From Nematopogon swammerdamellus (Eukaryota > Arthropoda > Insecta > Lepidoptera > Adelidae): 64,000 nt of DNA. The notes beneath the pieces were generated by a model. The model had not been told where the DNA came from and searched no databases. It saw only the letters and a list, made by a program, of their open reading frames with translations. Of this stretch, positions 53,057 to 62,561 are shown piece by piece; position 1 is the first letter of the stretch, and each line of letters opens with the position of its first letter. The position numbers and the translations under genes are program-made. Location: assembly GCA_946902875.1 (NCBI GenBank), contig OX336349.1:14159891-14223890 (forward strand), written 5' to 3'.

Positions 53057-53745
53057 CACCTAGTATAGATATGAATGGAGGTGAAATGGAAAATGGAAAT
53101 TTTAACGAGAGAGATACTGGGTAGGTATATTAACGTATCCGTTACATCCGTCACGCTCCGTAAACATTATGCGGAGGAAAGAGCACTGTTCACTAGTATT
53201 TTCAGCTCCCATTTCAAGACCACAATATCTTTCTTTTACTTCAAGATATTTATTTAAACCAGAGAGTAGGCTCAGCGTCGTAAATCACACAAATAACTCA
53301 GATTTCTCTTTTCGTTGTGAATTGTAAAATTCGAGTCACGACCCGCAGTGCCCTAGGGCTCGGCGCATCTTGTAACATGTAGAGTGCGAAGAATTAAAAA
53401 AGACAGAATGGACATAGAATATCAACATAAAGTGTAAATAGTTTTTCCTATATTGTTAAACATTATGATTGGTTTTAGCATATTTTCCTGAATAAATATT
53501 TCATTTGTTCAATGGTCGTCGTCTCATTTCCGCCAACGTACTTGACGTTGGCGGAAAGCAGTGATTCCGTACCGCTGAAGGCCGGAAGGACTGGAAGAAA
53601 ATTGGAGAGATTGCAGCAGTGGGCGCATACATACTGACTGATTGAATGACTGACTGACTGACTTGGTCAACGGTGAGACACAAAAATTAAATTACAAATG
53701 TATATCTATCACATCATTATCAAATGTATTCTTATTAATTAATTA
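53057..53745. other. No gene; 13-bp hairpin at 53527-53557
   Basis: TTTCCGCCAACGT (53527-53539) and its exact complement (53545-53557) flank ACTTG. A (GACT)n-like run lies at 53634-53662. Nothing else recognised. Confidence 0.5.
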
Positions 53746-54050
53746 ATAAGAATAGCCCCACTGCATCTCTCCCCGTGCATGTCATAAAAGGCGACTAAGG
53801 GATAAGGACACGATGCCGTGCTAAAGGGCGATAGGATAGCCACCTCTCACCTTGTCACGGTCCTTCCACCTAGTCATGCAGCAGGTGGGTCTTCATGCCT
53901 TACTTGCTGCTTGATGTAGTTATCTTGTCCGGATAATTTGCTAAACGTGGTGGTCGATGTTGCGCTGTAATTTACAAGAGTGCTTGCAGCACAACACCGA
54001 TTACCCCGCTTACCCCGATTGTCGGGATATAGCGTGTGATATGTATGTAT
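53746..54050 (+). repeat. Family C copy
   Basis: The leader is truncated (AATAGCCCCACTGCATCTC onward). The interior, the hairpin arms ATGTTGCGCTG and CAGCACAACACC, and the end GATTGTCGGGATATAGCG with (GTAT)n are present. Confidence 0.82.
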
Positions 54051-54411
54051 ACAGTCCACAAGTCTTGTGGACTTTATCCACACGCTTGTTATGAGCCATC
54101 TGATGCAAATTGTGTGCATGTATAGACTATTTTGGCGATAAATCCAATTGTATGCAATGACAATAACAGTTATATACTTTTGAATTCTTAATGGCGAGGC
54201 AGACCGCAAGAGGGTAGGCGTCTGAACTTGCCGCATTGCGATCCTCCGAGCAATTTAGCACCCTATTCATTGGGACCGTGACCTCATTTTGGAATGAGCG
54301 AGGCCGCGCCGTCAGCTGACCCGGAGAAAGATGAGGACTTGAGACTTTTTAGGGTTTCGTAACTTGTTTTATGAAACCTGACATGCTTACATAAAACAAG
54401 TGCTTGTACGT
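54051..54411. other. No recognisable gene
   Basis: Nothing supported. GGACTTTATCCACA and flanks show a short inverted AAGTCTTGTGGACTT-type repeat. Confidence 0.4.
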
Positions 54412-54642
54412 GCGTGTGGGACCGGTACTTGAAAAGAATAGTCCCACTGCATCTTTCCCCGTGCATGTCGTAAAAGGTGACTAAGGGATAGCCACCTCAC
54501 ACCTTGGCACGGTCCTTCCACCGAGTCATGCAGCACTTGCTACTTGCTGCTTATCTTGTCCGAATACTTTGCGAAACATGATAGTCGGTGTTGTGCAGTA
54601 ATTTACCAGAATCCTAGCAGCACAACACCGCTTACTCTGCTG
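54412..54642 (+). repeat. Family C copy, interior shortened
   Basis: The leader (GTGTGGGACCGGTAC, TAGTCCCACTGCATC) is followed by a deletion of the GATGCCGTGCTAAAGGGCGA part. The hairpin is GGTGTTGTGCAG and CAGCACAACACC, ending GCTTACTCTGC. Confidence 0.8.
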
Positions 54643-54649
54643 AGCAATA

Positions 54650-54856
54650 AAAATGTTTCTATCTATCTATCTATCTATCCGATATAGAATTAAAATATAC
54701 TAAAGTGAAAACTCTTTCCGACATAGAATTAAAATATACTAAAGTGAAAACAGTTTCCGACATAGAATTAAAATATACTAAAGTGAAAACTGTTTCCGAC
54801 ATAGAATTAAAATATACTAAAGTGAAAACAGTTTCCGACATAGAATTAAAATATAC
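54650..54856 (+). repeat. (TCTA)n plus 39-bp tandem repeat
   Basis: A short (TCTA)n run leads into about 4.7 copies of a 39-bp unit (core CCGACATAGAATTAAAATAT followed by ACTAAAGTG). Because 39 is a multiple of 3, one frame stays open (54705-54935) and would repeat 13 residues, SDIELKYTKVKTV. The junction base pair alternates AG/TG between units, hinting at a 78-bp higher-order unit. There is no sign that it is a gene. Confidence 0.88.
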
Positions 54857-55339
54857 GCGCGTCTATGCATTTAGTTCTCGACCAGAACGACGAGTAGCAC
54901 GGAAAGTATTTAATTACATTCTATTTAGTATGTAGTTGGGCTTCGTGCCAAGTGCAGATTCTCTAAATGTGCCCAGCTAAAGTCTAACCGAGAGCCAAAA
55001 TTAATTTAACATGAAAAGGTGTAAGTTCATACGCGCGAAAAGGTACAACTCTACCATTCACCTGCTTTACTCGGTAGTCCACTCGCGTGAAATTATGATT
55101 GAAGGGGCCCTTTTCAAGCAGGAAAATATTTTTAGAAAGGTAGATAGCAAGAAAATACTTTATTGCTCCAAACACATTCCATACAGAAACAAGGACAATA
55201 TAATATTTACATGAGGTGCAAAGACGGACTTAGAGAGATTTCTTCCAGTCAACCTTTGAATGCTTGAGGGTGGATTAATATATTGAATCTGAAGTAGGTA
55301 GGTATTAGCGTGTGTTTGATAGTAACGTGACAATTAAAA
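54857..55339. other. No gene; LINE-like 3' fragment
   Basis: At about 55218-55255 GTGCAAAGACGGACTTAGAG with TTCTTCCAGTCAACC matches the fragment at about 11913-11955. Overlapping small frames on both strands are likely chance. Confidence 0.45.
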
Positions 55340-55822
55340 AGCGGTCAAGTGCGAGTCGAACTTGCGTGGAGAGGGTTCCGTGCCATTCAATTTTCCATGA
55401 GAACTTTAAGACATAGGAATTTTGTTTAGGTTTTCCTATATACTATAATAGATGCCCTATATTCCCTATTTTTTTATAAATTTTTAGTTTCGTATATAAG
55501 GGGGGAGGGGGGGGGGGGGGGCGGGGTGTAAATACATTTCCTTTAATACCTTTTAAACTATGCATTTAAAAATTATAAATAAAATATATTTTTATTTCTT
55601 ACTTATAATTTGTTCAAATTTTCCTACAAAATCGAAATTCGTTCATTTATGCTATACGTCCGTGATTGGGTCATCACTCATCACACTCTATACGTATATG
55701 TAGCATCTAAGTCGAGTAAATTCTGAGAAAATAAGCCGTGCCAGACAAACAGACAGAGAGGCGGACATGAGAGTGATTCTATAAGGGTTCCGTTGTTTTC
55801 TCTTTTGAGGTACGGAGCCCTA
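55340..55822 (+). repeat. LINE-type repeat with a GTGCGAGTCG start and poly(G)
   Basis: Starts GCGGTCAAGTGCGAGTCGAA and GGTTCCGTGCC, and ends with CAGACAAACAGACAGAGAGG, GGGTTCCGTTG and TACGGAGCCCTA. This is a recognisable lepidopteran LINE-derived consensus. A G-rich tract (55501-55526) interrupts it. There is no coding frame. Confidence 0.6.
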
Positions 55823-56775
55823 GTTTGTAGGTGGTATACCTAAAACTAACTGGCGATCAACGTTTAGTAAATACAAGTGTGTACCAACTTAATAAACAAA
55901 CTGTACGTTAAGTTTGTTATTTAAACATTTGCAAATTTTCTCGGCTTATTTCTCTTAAACGTTAATACAGGAAGTAGAGAGCCTTGTTCTCGCTAAACTG
56001 TAGAAGTTATATAAGTGTATAAGTATGCAATCGTTCAAATTGTTCGACGATAATTTTATTTTTATTTTTTTTTATACTGAAACTAACAACATAAAATTAT
56101 TTTGAATTCGCGTTGAATCTTAATGTTGACCTAATTTATAGAAAAAAATGGTTTTTAATGAATAATTATTCTTGCATTAATAATAAAACGTAAGTTAAGT
56201 TAAAATAATACTTTAAAATGCATTAAAATGGTTAAAATATATACGGAATACTAAAATTATGATTAAATTTAAAGATTATAAAAAGGTTTAACATTTAAAA
56301 TTTTAAATTACTTTTTTAAATTGCTTTAAGTAATATATTACCTACGTATATATAATTACATATTATATCGTTTTCATTACACTCTGTACATATCAAGTTC
56401 TGCACCGGTATCCCACTTTTCGGATAAAGTTCGCGGCCCACTTTTGAACAATAACCGAACTAATCTATTTAGCCGGCAAGGTCTTACAAATTTCAAGGGA
56501 ATTACCTCTTCGGCATCAATTAAGGCTAAGTGATCCATAAGAGAAGACTAATATTTCATAGTAAATTTAGGAAATATCCTTGGGCACATATTCACATCAG
56601 TTACCTATACACGAAAATACAAATATAAATAAAATGTGCTGGCATTATTATGACTATCAAAGTCCAAATAATTAGTGTACGTGTAGTGTCTTAAGTGTAC
56701 GTGTACACATTGGTTGCTGGGGTGAAGGAAAACACCGTGAGAAAACCTGTACACTAACAGTACAGACCACACTAT
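55823..56775. other. No recognisable gene
   Basis: Very AT-rich; no landmark seen. Confidence 0.45.
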
Positions 56776-57058
56776 TTGCCAGAGCAGACCTCTCGGTGGC
56801 TTGAGCTTACTAGAGCTAGCTAGAGCAGACTGCTCGATAGCTATAGCAGACCACTCGCGGACAAGAGCTAGCCCAAGCAGACTGCTCCCTAGCCAGAGCA
56901 GACCTCTCGGTGACCAGAGCCAACCAGAGCTAACCAGACCTAGCCAGAGCACACTGCTCACTAGCCAGAGCAGACCTCTCGCTGGCCAGAGTTTACCATA
57001 GCTAGCCAGAGCAGACCTGTCGCTGACTAGAACGAGCTAGAGCTTGCTAGAGCAGACT
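56776..57058. repeat. Degenerate CCAGAGCAGA minisatellite
   Basis: About 280 bp built from variants of AGCCAGAGCAGACCTCTCGC and AGCAGACTGCTC, with units of roughly 20-40 bp. It is GC-balanced in an AT-rich region. Open frames on both strands (for example SQSRPLG-type repeats in 56801-57001) follow from the repeat and are not evidence of a protein. Confidence 0.75.
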
Positions 57059-58562
57059 AAAAATCGGAGTCATTTGTCTTTTATGATAATAAGCATTTTT
57101 TTTTAAACGTTGAAAATTTACATCTCGTAAAACATTTTAGGTACTACGACTACAAATTTGCAAATATAATTGTTAAAATTTTTATATTGGAAGTCTAAAT
57201 AACTCTGCTATTGATAACTATCCAGAATGCGTGTAGTTTTATAAAAAAAAATATTCAGTTAATTTTTTTTCTAAAAGAATAAATGACTCAGATTTTTTTC
57301 TTATTTTTCCCTTGGGTAGTCATAAACTGGCCTACTCCCTCGTTCCCGCTTGACCTTGAGTTTTGGGATACGTTGTATATATACCTTTATGCTAAGGTTA
57401 GCAGAAACACACTCTGCAATAAGTTCGCTTTCTGCACCGTTTAATCATACTCTTCACAGACATTCCTATTCCTCGGGGTGTTCATGATAAATCGGAAACT
57501 CTTAGAAGAAGTCAACCTCCGCTTCGTGCACTCATTTATATTTATGAAGGACACTGCTTGCTCAAGTGACGCCCATCGTGACTACTCGTTGAGCTCTAGA
57601 GCACTACTACGCTATCTAGCCGTGTCATGCAGGGCTGCCAAAAATCATTATTTATAAAAGGAAACTTTATCTATACCTATTTTACTTACACAGATCTCGG
57701 GACAACCTGTGACTAGGATAAGCCTGTTTAAATAAAATAAAAACAAAGAATATATGTGTGTAAATTGCTTTTATATTTAATTTTTTTCCAGTTTTACAAA
57801 GAAAAATCTGAAAATAATGTTTGCGGACTTATAGTATATAATATCATGGCATCATGTTCGTGCTCGAATTAGGTGTCATACCAGCAGTATTGTGATCCTG
57901 CCGGCTGCAGTGCTTGGATGAAAAACACGAACTATTTTCATATCCTTTTTAACATTCTTTTTGTACGATAGATAAAACCAAATCCGGGAGGATTTTCGGA
58001 TTTTCGAAATATTTTCAAAATTCAACACCTTGCTAGTATTGTATATATATATATATATATTAATTTCACTCAAATAGATATACCGGCAAAATCACATTTA
58101 ATGCCTGTAGGTATTTTCTATCAGTAATGTCGTATTAACATGAATCATACTTAGCAGAGATCCCTAAGCATTACTTTCCCCTTTTCATTCAAAAGTGGCC
58201 CGACATGAAACCCTTTCAGCTCTCCCCTGCACTGCTATTATAGCACAACTATAGAGACAACTGTGCCAGGTCTCGTTGAGTGGGTGGCGGCAAACCTTCC
58301 GTCTGTTCACGAGATAATTCAGCTGCTCCCCGGACAGAAAAGTAATTGTATTTTCTCAAAATGTTCGTAATGTAAAAACATTATGATGGAGAGCGAAAAA
58401 TATTTTGTTTTAGCTTGCATCACATAATTTCGAAGCCGAATGCCAAAATGGATATGTATGGACCATTGAAATAAAAGATTTAAGTCAATGGTTTGGACAT
58501 ATTTTATTGATTGACATTTAATTAATTACACAGATAATCCCTATATTTTCCTGAAAGCTTAA
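57059..58562. other. No recognised gene
   Basis: AT-rich with a (TA)n run at about 58041-58060. A short piece at about 57895-57945 (GGATGAAAAACACGAACTAT) echoes the SINE-A body. Nothing else recognised. Confidence 0.45.
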
Positions 58563-58715
58563 GACCCTATTACTAAGCCTACACCGCCCGTCTGTCTATC
58601 TGTCCCACCTTTAAAGGGTTTGTATCTTTGAACCGTAATAGTAAACCGTTTGAAATGTTCAAAATATATGTGATATTAAGACGGATATTCTAACAAATAA
58701 TAAAAAAAAGATAAA
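58563..58715 (-). repeat. Family F 3' end, terminus missing
   Basis: ATTACTAAGCCTACACCGCC, GTATCTTTGAACCGTAATAG and CGGATATTCTAACAAATAAT place it in family F on the minus strand. The outermost ACGGAAACC block is decayed. Confidence 0.65.
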
Positions 58716-58803
58716 TTAAAAGATAGCATACAACCCCATACAAGAAACACTGTTTTGAGGTTTTTTTTTTTTGCTCTATCATAAAAACGGCGCGTCAAAC
58801 TTG

Positions 58804-59181
58804 TTTTTTTGGAAACTGACACGGTTGGCTACATCATCTACAACATCCGTGTCCGTGATGTCAGCCCATAACACCGTGTGAACTTGGTGCCATGTCAGTG
58901 CTTCCCTTCATTTCATATCAGCTACACTGAACTGGACTGAAAACACGAACTATTGACATAGCCGTTTCAACCGACGGTTCATTCAGTGCGGTGGTACCAA
59001 CACGAGCGGAATAACTTCTACCACCTAGTAAGATAAGAAGGGAAGGGACCTACAGTTTTACGTGCAATCCGAACCACGGTCAGCCTCCATCGGTCGAGCG
59101 CTCACCGCTCCAAGTACTCACCGCCCTCAGGGTTGCTTAACAACAGTCGACCGACCGCACCACTGAGCTACCGAGGCTGAC
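58804..59181 (-). repeat. SINE-A, full length, no leader
   Basis: Minus strand: poly(T), the body, CACCTAGTAAGATAAGAAGG, then the B-box region CCGAACCACGG, a diverged 5S-like region, and the A-box end CCACTGAGCTACCGAGG. It ends at GCTGACA without leader, showing that SINE-A also exists without it. Confidence 0.85.
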
Positions 59182-59797
59182 AATGACTTGGCGTGCTTAT
59201 AGTGCAAACACTAATGTAAAAAAAAAACAAATAATAAAAACTGACCAATTATGTAGTGGTGGCACGGAGCCCTCGGTGCGCGAGTCCGACTCGCACTTGC
59301 CCGGTTTTTTCTTCTTTCTTTTCTTATTTCTTTCAAACAGTTTCTTGTGCGCAATATTACCAAACTACGAGCATAGAGAGGAACAAGATCTAAATAAATA
59401 ATGTGAAAAGTATTAAGAATTTGTCCGCGAAATGTACGTAAAATGTACAAAAATGCAAGGGTTTCGTATACAGCCTCACATAAATATAATGTTAACATTA
59501 AGGTTTCCGAGGATTTTGATCTGAGACAGACAGAGATAGAGGAAGAAATGGGAAATAAAGAAATATTTAAAATTCTACTTCAGTCGAGATCTCAGTGGAT
59601 GAAATTTTCTTTAATCTTCTTTGAAGAGCTTTCAAGGTGTCACAATGTTAAATTTAAAGAACTTAGGACCATCAAGCTGAGACAGACACGGCGTGGTGGG
59701 CAGTTGTTAAGGTACTTTCAGAGATTTCTGAACGATTGTGTGCATCTTCGAATTTTTCGGATTTTAGAATACATCCGTCACTTCGTACTATACGACC
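59182..59797. other. No recognised gene; unassigned 139-codon frame
   Basis: The plus frame 59443-59862 encodes a basic product with no motif I know. 59255-59310 is the LINE consensus GTGCGAGTCGGAC on the minus strand (CGAGTCCGACTCGCACTTGC). I do not support a gene. Confidence 0.4.
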
Positions 59798-60110
59798 CAC
59801 AGAGCATCAAATACCTACCGCGCGCGCCCCCTACTAGAGGCGCCCTAAGCGATAATATTTGAAACCCAAAAACTACACGCAGTGCTGCTAGCGCTTCGTA
59901 TGTATGTGTGTGTGTGCTAGTATCGACACTACACACAAAGAGGAGCAAGTTAGGCACACGCACAAAACAAATGCACACGCACAACACACATATGTAAGTC
60001 ATAGGCCACGCCCACAGGCTTCAACGGCTTTGTAGGGAAATCGCGCTCATGGCGCCTATAGGCGGGGGGGGGGGGGGGGGGGGGGGGGGGCGCGCGTTTG
60101 ATGCTCTGTG
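59798..60110. repeat. Inverted ends around a 27-G run
   Basis: CACAGAGCATCAAA (59798-59811) and its exact complement (60097-60110) bound about 310 bp containing CGCGCG next to each end, a (GT)n patch and a run of 27 G (60064-60090). Beyond each end TACGAC also recurs inverted. It may be a small foldback or MITE. Confidence 0.55.
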
Positions 60111-60898
60111 ATACGACCTCTCCCACACCACATCCCAAAAAGGTTAGTTTATAAAGAATGCCATAAGGCATTAAACTCGCTTTTGTGACCTTTTTTTAAA
60201 CTAGCGTATAATAAAGTATATGTATTTTGAATTGATTGACTTCAGTACAGGAAAATATCGTCTTGAAACTAATACAGAAAATGTTGGTAATAAGGTTGAC
60301 TGGAAGAAAATACCCATCTGCTCAATCCCTATAAAGCCTAACTTCCACACCGGAGAAATATATAATACGTACATACAAGTATGCAACGGGACCCTAAAAC
60401 CCGCTCGGAAGGCCTCAAAAAGAAGCGCGTCGGATTGCGGCCAGCGTACAATTTGTGAAGTAGAAATCCGTGTTCGCTCCCCGTCATATTACGCTAAGCT
60501 ACCGCTGAGTAACGCGAGCGGAGTCCGGTGCGCCCCTTGCCAAATTACGTAAGTAATCTTTCTTTGAATACAACTGTCAAGGTTTGCAAATGTTCTAGAA
60601 TCTATCATAATAACAATCTAGAATCTAGATTGTTATTATGTCTCCGTTGTAAAAACAACTGAAAACGAAACATGATAGCTACTCCGCAGCTCCGTTTGTC
60701 CGTTGAAGGTACCCTCAGTTCGACCGTTGGAGGCTTATGGAGGAATACTAATTTTATTTATGTATGTATCAAGAATTGCTTCTAACGAACTGTTTAAATT
60801 TTCAATTAAAATAATCAATTCCATATTATTATATTAATTTCAATATTAATTAGGTATGTTATTTAAAAATAAATTAACAACAATTATTTTATTTAAAG
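60111..60898. other. No gene; perfect palindrome at 60606-60640
   Basis: 17-bp arms (CATAATAACAATCTAGA and complement) surround a single central base. The open frame 60220-60552 has no known motif. Confidence 0.5.
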
Positions 60899-61025
60899 GC
60901 TGACCGTGGATGGTCCGACCGCGTCCATCACAAATGCTGACCATCCAAGTTCTTACCACGTCCAGCTGTGCTTAATATCACGAACGACAGCCGACCGATT
61001 GCACAACTGAGTTACCGAAGATGAC
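60899..61025 (-). repeat. SINE-A head fragment
   Basis: Minus strand: GTTACCGAAG-type A-box end, a diverged 5S-like region, and a B-box end GGTCAGCC. The body is missing. Confidence 0.6.
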
Positions 61026-61105
61026 ATAGGCTGGGTTTGGCAGGGACTGCAGGTCTCCACGTGCCACGATCCTGACTGACACATCTCTGAGGGCTCTTCC
61101 ACACA

Positions 61106-61300
61106 TTTTTTTTTTATGGAAACTGACACAGTTGGCTACATCACCTACAACATCCGTAATGTCAGCCCATAACACCGGGTGAACTAGGTGCCATATCAGT
61201 GCTTCCCTTCGGTCGTGCCGGCTACACTGAACTGGACGGAAAACACGAACTATTTACATAGCCGTTTCGACCGACGTTTCATTCAGTGCGGTGGTATCAA
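61106..61300 (-). repeat. SINE-A copy, host of a nested insertion
   Basis: Minus strand from poly(T)/GGAAACTGACACAG to GTGCGGTGGTATCAA. It is interrupted at 61300 by the composite element and resumes at 61813 (CACGGGCGGGTTGAACCCTA) to about 61856. Confidence 0.85.
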
Positions 61301-61807
61301 GCGTACCGTGTGGGGTCGGTATTGTACCGTGTGGGGTCGGTACTTAAAAAGAATAGCCCCACTGCATCTCTCCCCGTCGCATGTCGTAAAAGTCGACTAA
61401 GGGATAAGAAAATTCGTCAGCCTCGGTAGCTCAGTGGCGCGGTTGGTTAGTCAACTGTTATTAAGCAACGCTGAGCGCGGTCAGTGATTTGATGGGTGAC
61501 CGCTCGACCGTTGGAGGCTGACCGTGGTTCGGATTCCACGTTAAACTGTAGGTCCCTTCCCTTCTTACTTTACTAGGTGGTAGGGTTTATCCCGGCCGGG
61601 TTGGTACCACCGCACTGAACGAAACGTCGGTCGAAACGGCTATGTAAATAGTTCGTGTTTTCCGTCCAGTTTAGTGTAGCCGACATGAAATGAAGGGAAG
61701 CACTGACATGGCACCTAGTTCACCCTGTGTTATGGGCTGACATCACGGATGTTGTAGGTGATGTAGCCAACCGTGTCAGGTTCCATAAAAAAAAAAAAAA
61801 AAAAAAA
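61301..61807 (+). mobile_element. Composite leader + SINE-A, full length, nested, with target duplication
   Basis: The leader starts near 61301, with its first 20 or so bases doubled (TACCGTGTGGGGTCGGTA twice), and runs to CGACTAAGGGATAAGAAAAT. Through TCGTCAG it joins the SINE-A head. Promoter landmarks: A box TAGCTCAGTGG (61427-61437), 5S-like AAGCAACGCTGAGCGCGG and GATGGGTGACCG (61491-61502), B box GGTTCGGATTCC (61526-61537). Body and poly(A) follow to about 61807. ATCAA flanks both sides (61296-61300 and 61808-61812) as a short target duplication. It is inserted into a minus-strand SINE-A. Confidence 0.85.
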
Positions 61808-61812
61808 ATCAA

Positions 61813-61856
61813 CACGGGCGGGTTGAACCCTACCACATAGTTAGGTAAGAAGGGAA
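61813..61856 (-). repeat. SINE-A copy, continuation after nested insertion
   Basis: CACGGGCGGGTTGAACCCTA and CCACATAGTTAGGTAAGAAG continue the body of the 61106-61300 copy. Together the two parts make one contiguous SINE-A body if the composite is removed. Confidence 0.8.
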
Positions 61857-62561
61857 CATACTTTAGGAAAATTATAAATATTACCTACGTGAATGTTTAT
61901 CTTAATTTGACTTATACGTGGATTAATAGTAGAAGAAAGTGCGGAAATTCACACACACGTAAATATGGAGCAAGCGTGAAATGAACATTTCAGCGCTCAA
62001 AGTGGTTTTAAAAGTATATTCGACTCGAACTCAGTTCAAAGGAAAATTTGAGATCAAATGTAGTAAATTCCTGTGAAATTATTTTGTTGGGTCGCGTAAA
62101 AGAATTCAAAAGGATGTAGTAACTAAGTTTGTCATACATTGCGTACAAAACTACCTACGTCCCCAACATAATCTGAAAATGCACACACAATTTGCACCAG
62201 ACCGCTTGCAATGTGAATCAGCGTTGTGACAAAGACACTAGTTCACACGCATGAGTTTGTTGACATATTTGAAATTTCGTCTTTATGCCCATCATTTATA
62301 ACCACTTTTCTCCTGCTCTGTGAGTTTACGCCTTTTCTATGCAATTTACTTGTTTGAGTCGCGTTGTAAGTTTTTAGAAGTTTCCTTTTGAGGTTTGCCC
62401 GCGTAAGCCGGGTGGAATAACGTTGCCGATTTTAGCTCACACTTTAGCTCCAGGTCGTATGTGGTTTTGATCGTTTTATGAATCATTGGTAAACATGTTT
62501 TTGAAATAAGTTGGGAACGACCAACAAACTCTTTACATGTGACTTATAAGATAGAATAAAG
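61857..62561. other. No recognisable gene
   Basis: Nothing recognised before the LINE begins at about 62560. Confidence 0.45.

Noticed and set aside
59443..59862. 139-codon open frame as a possible host gene
   Set aside because: No recognisable motif. It overlaps LINE-type and inverted-end sequence, and has no visible promoter or splice context.
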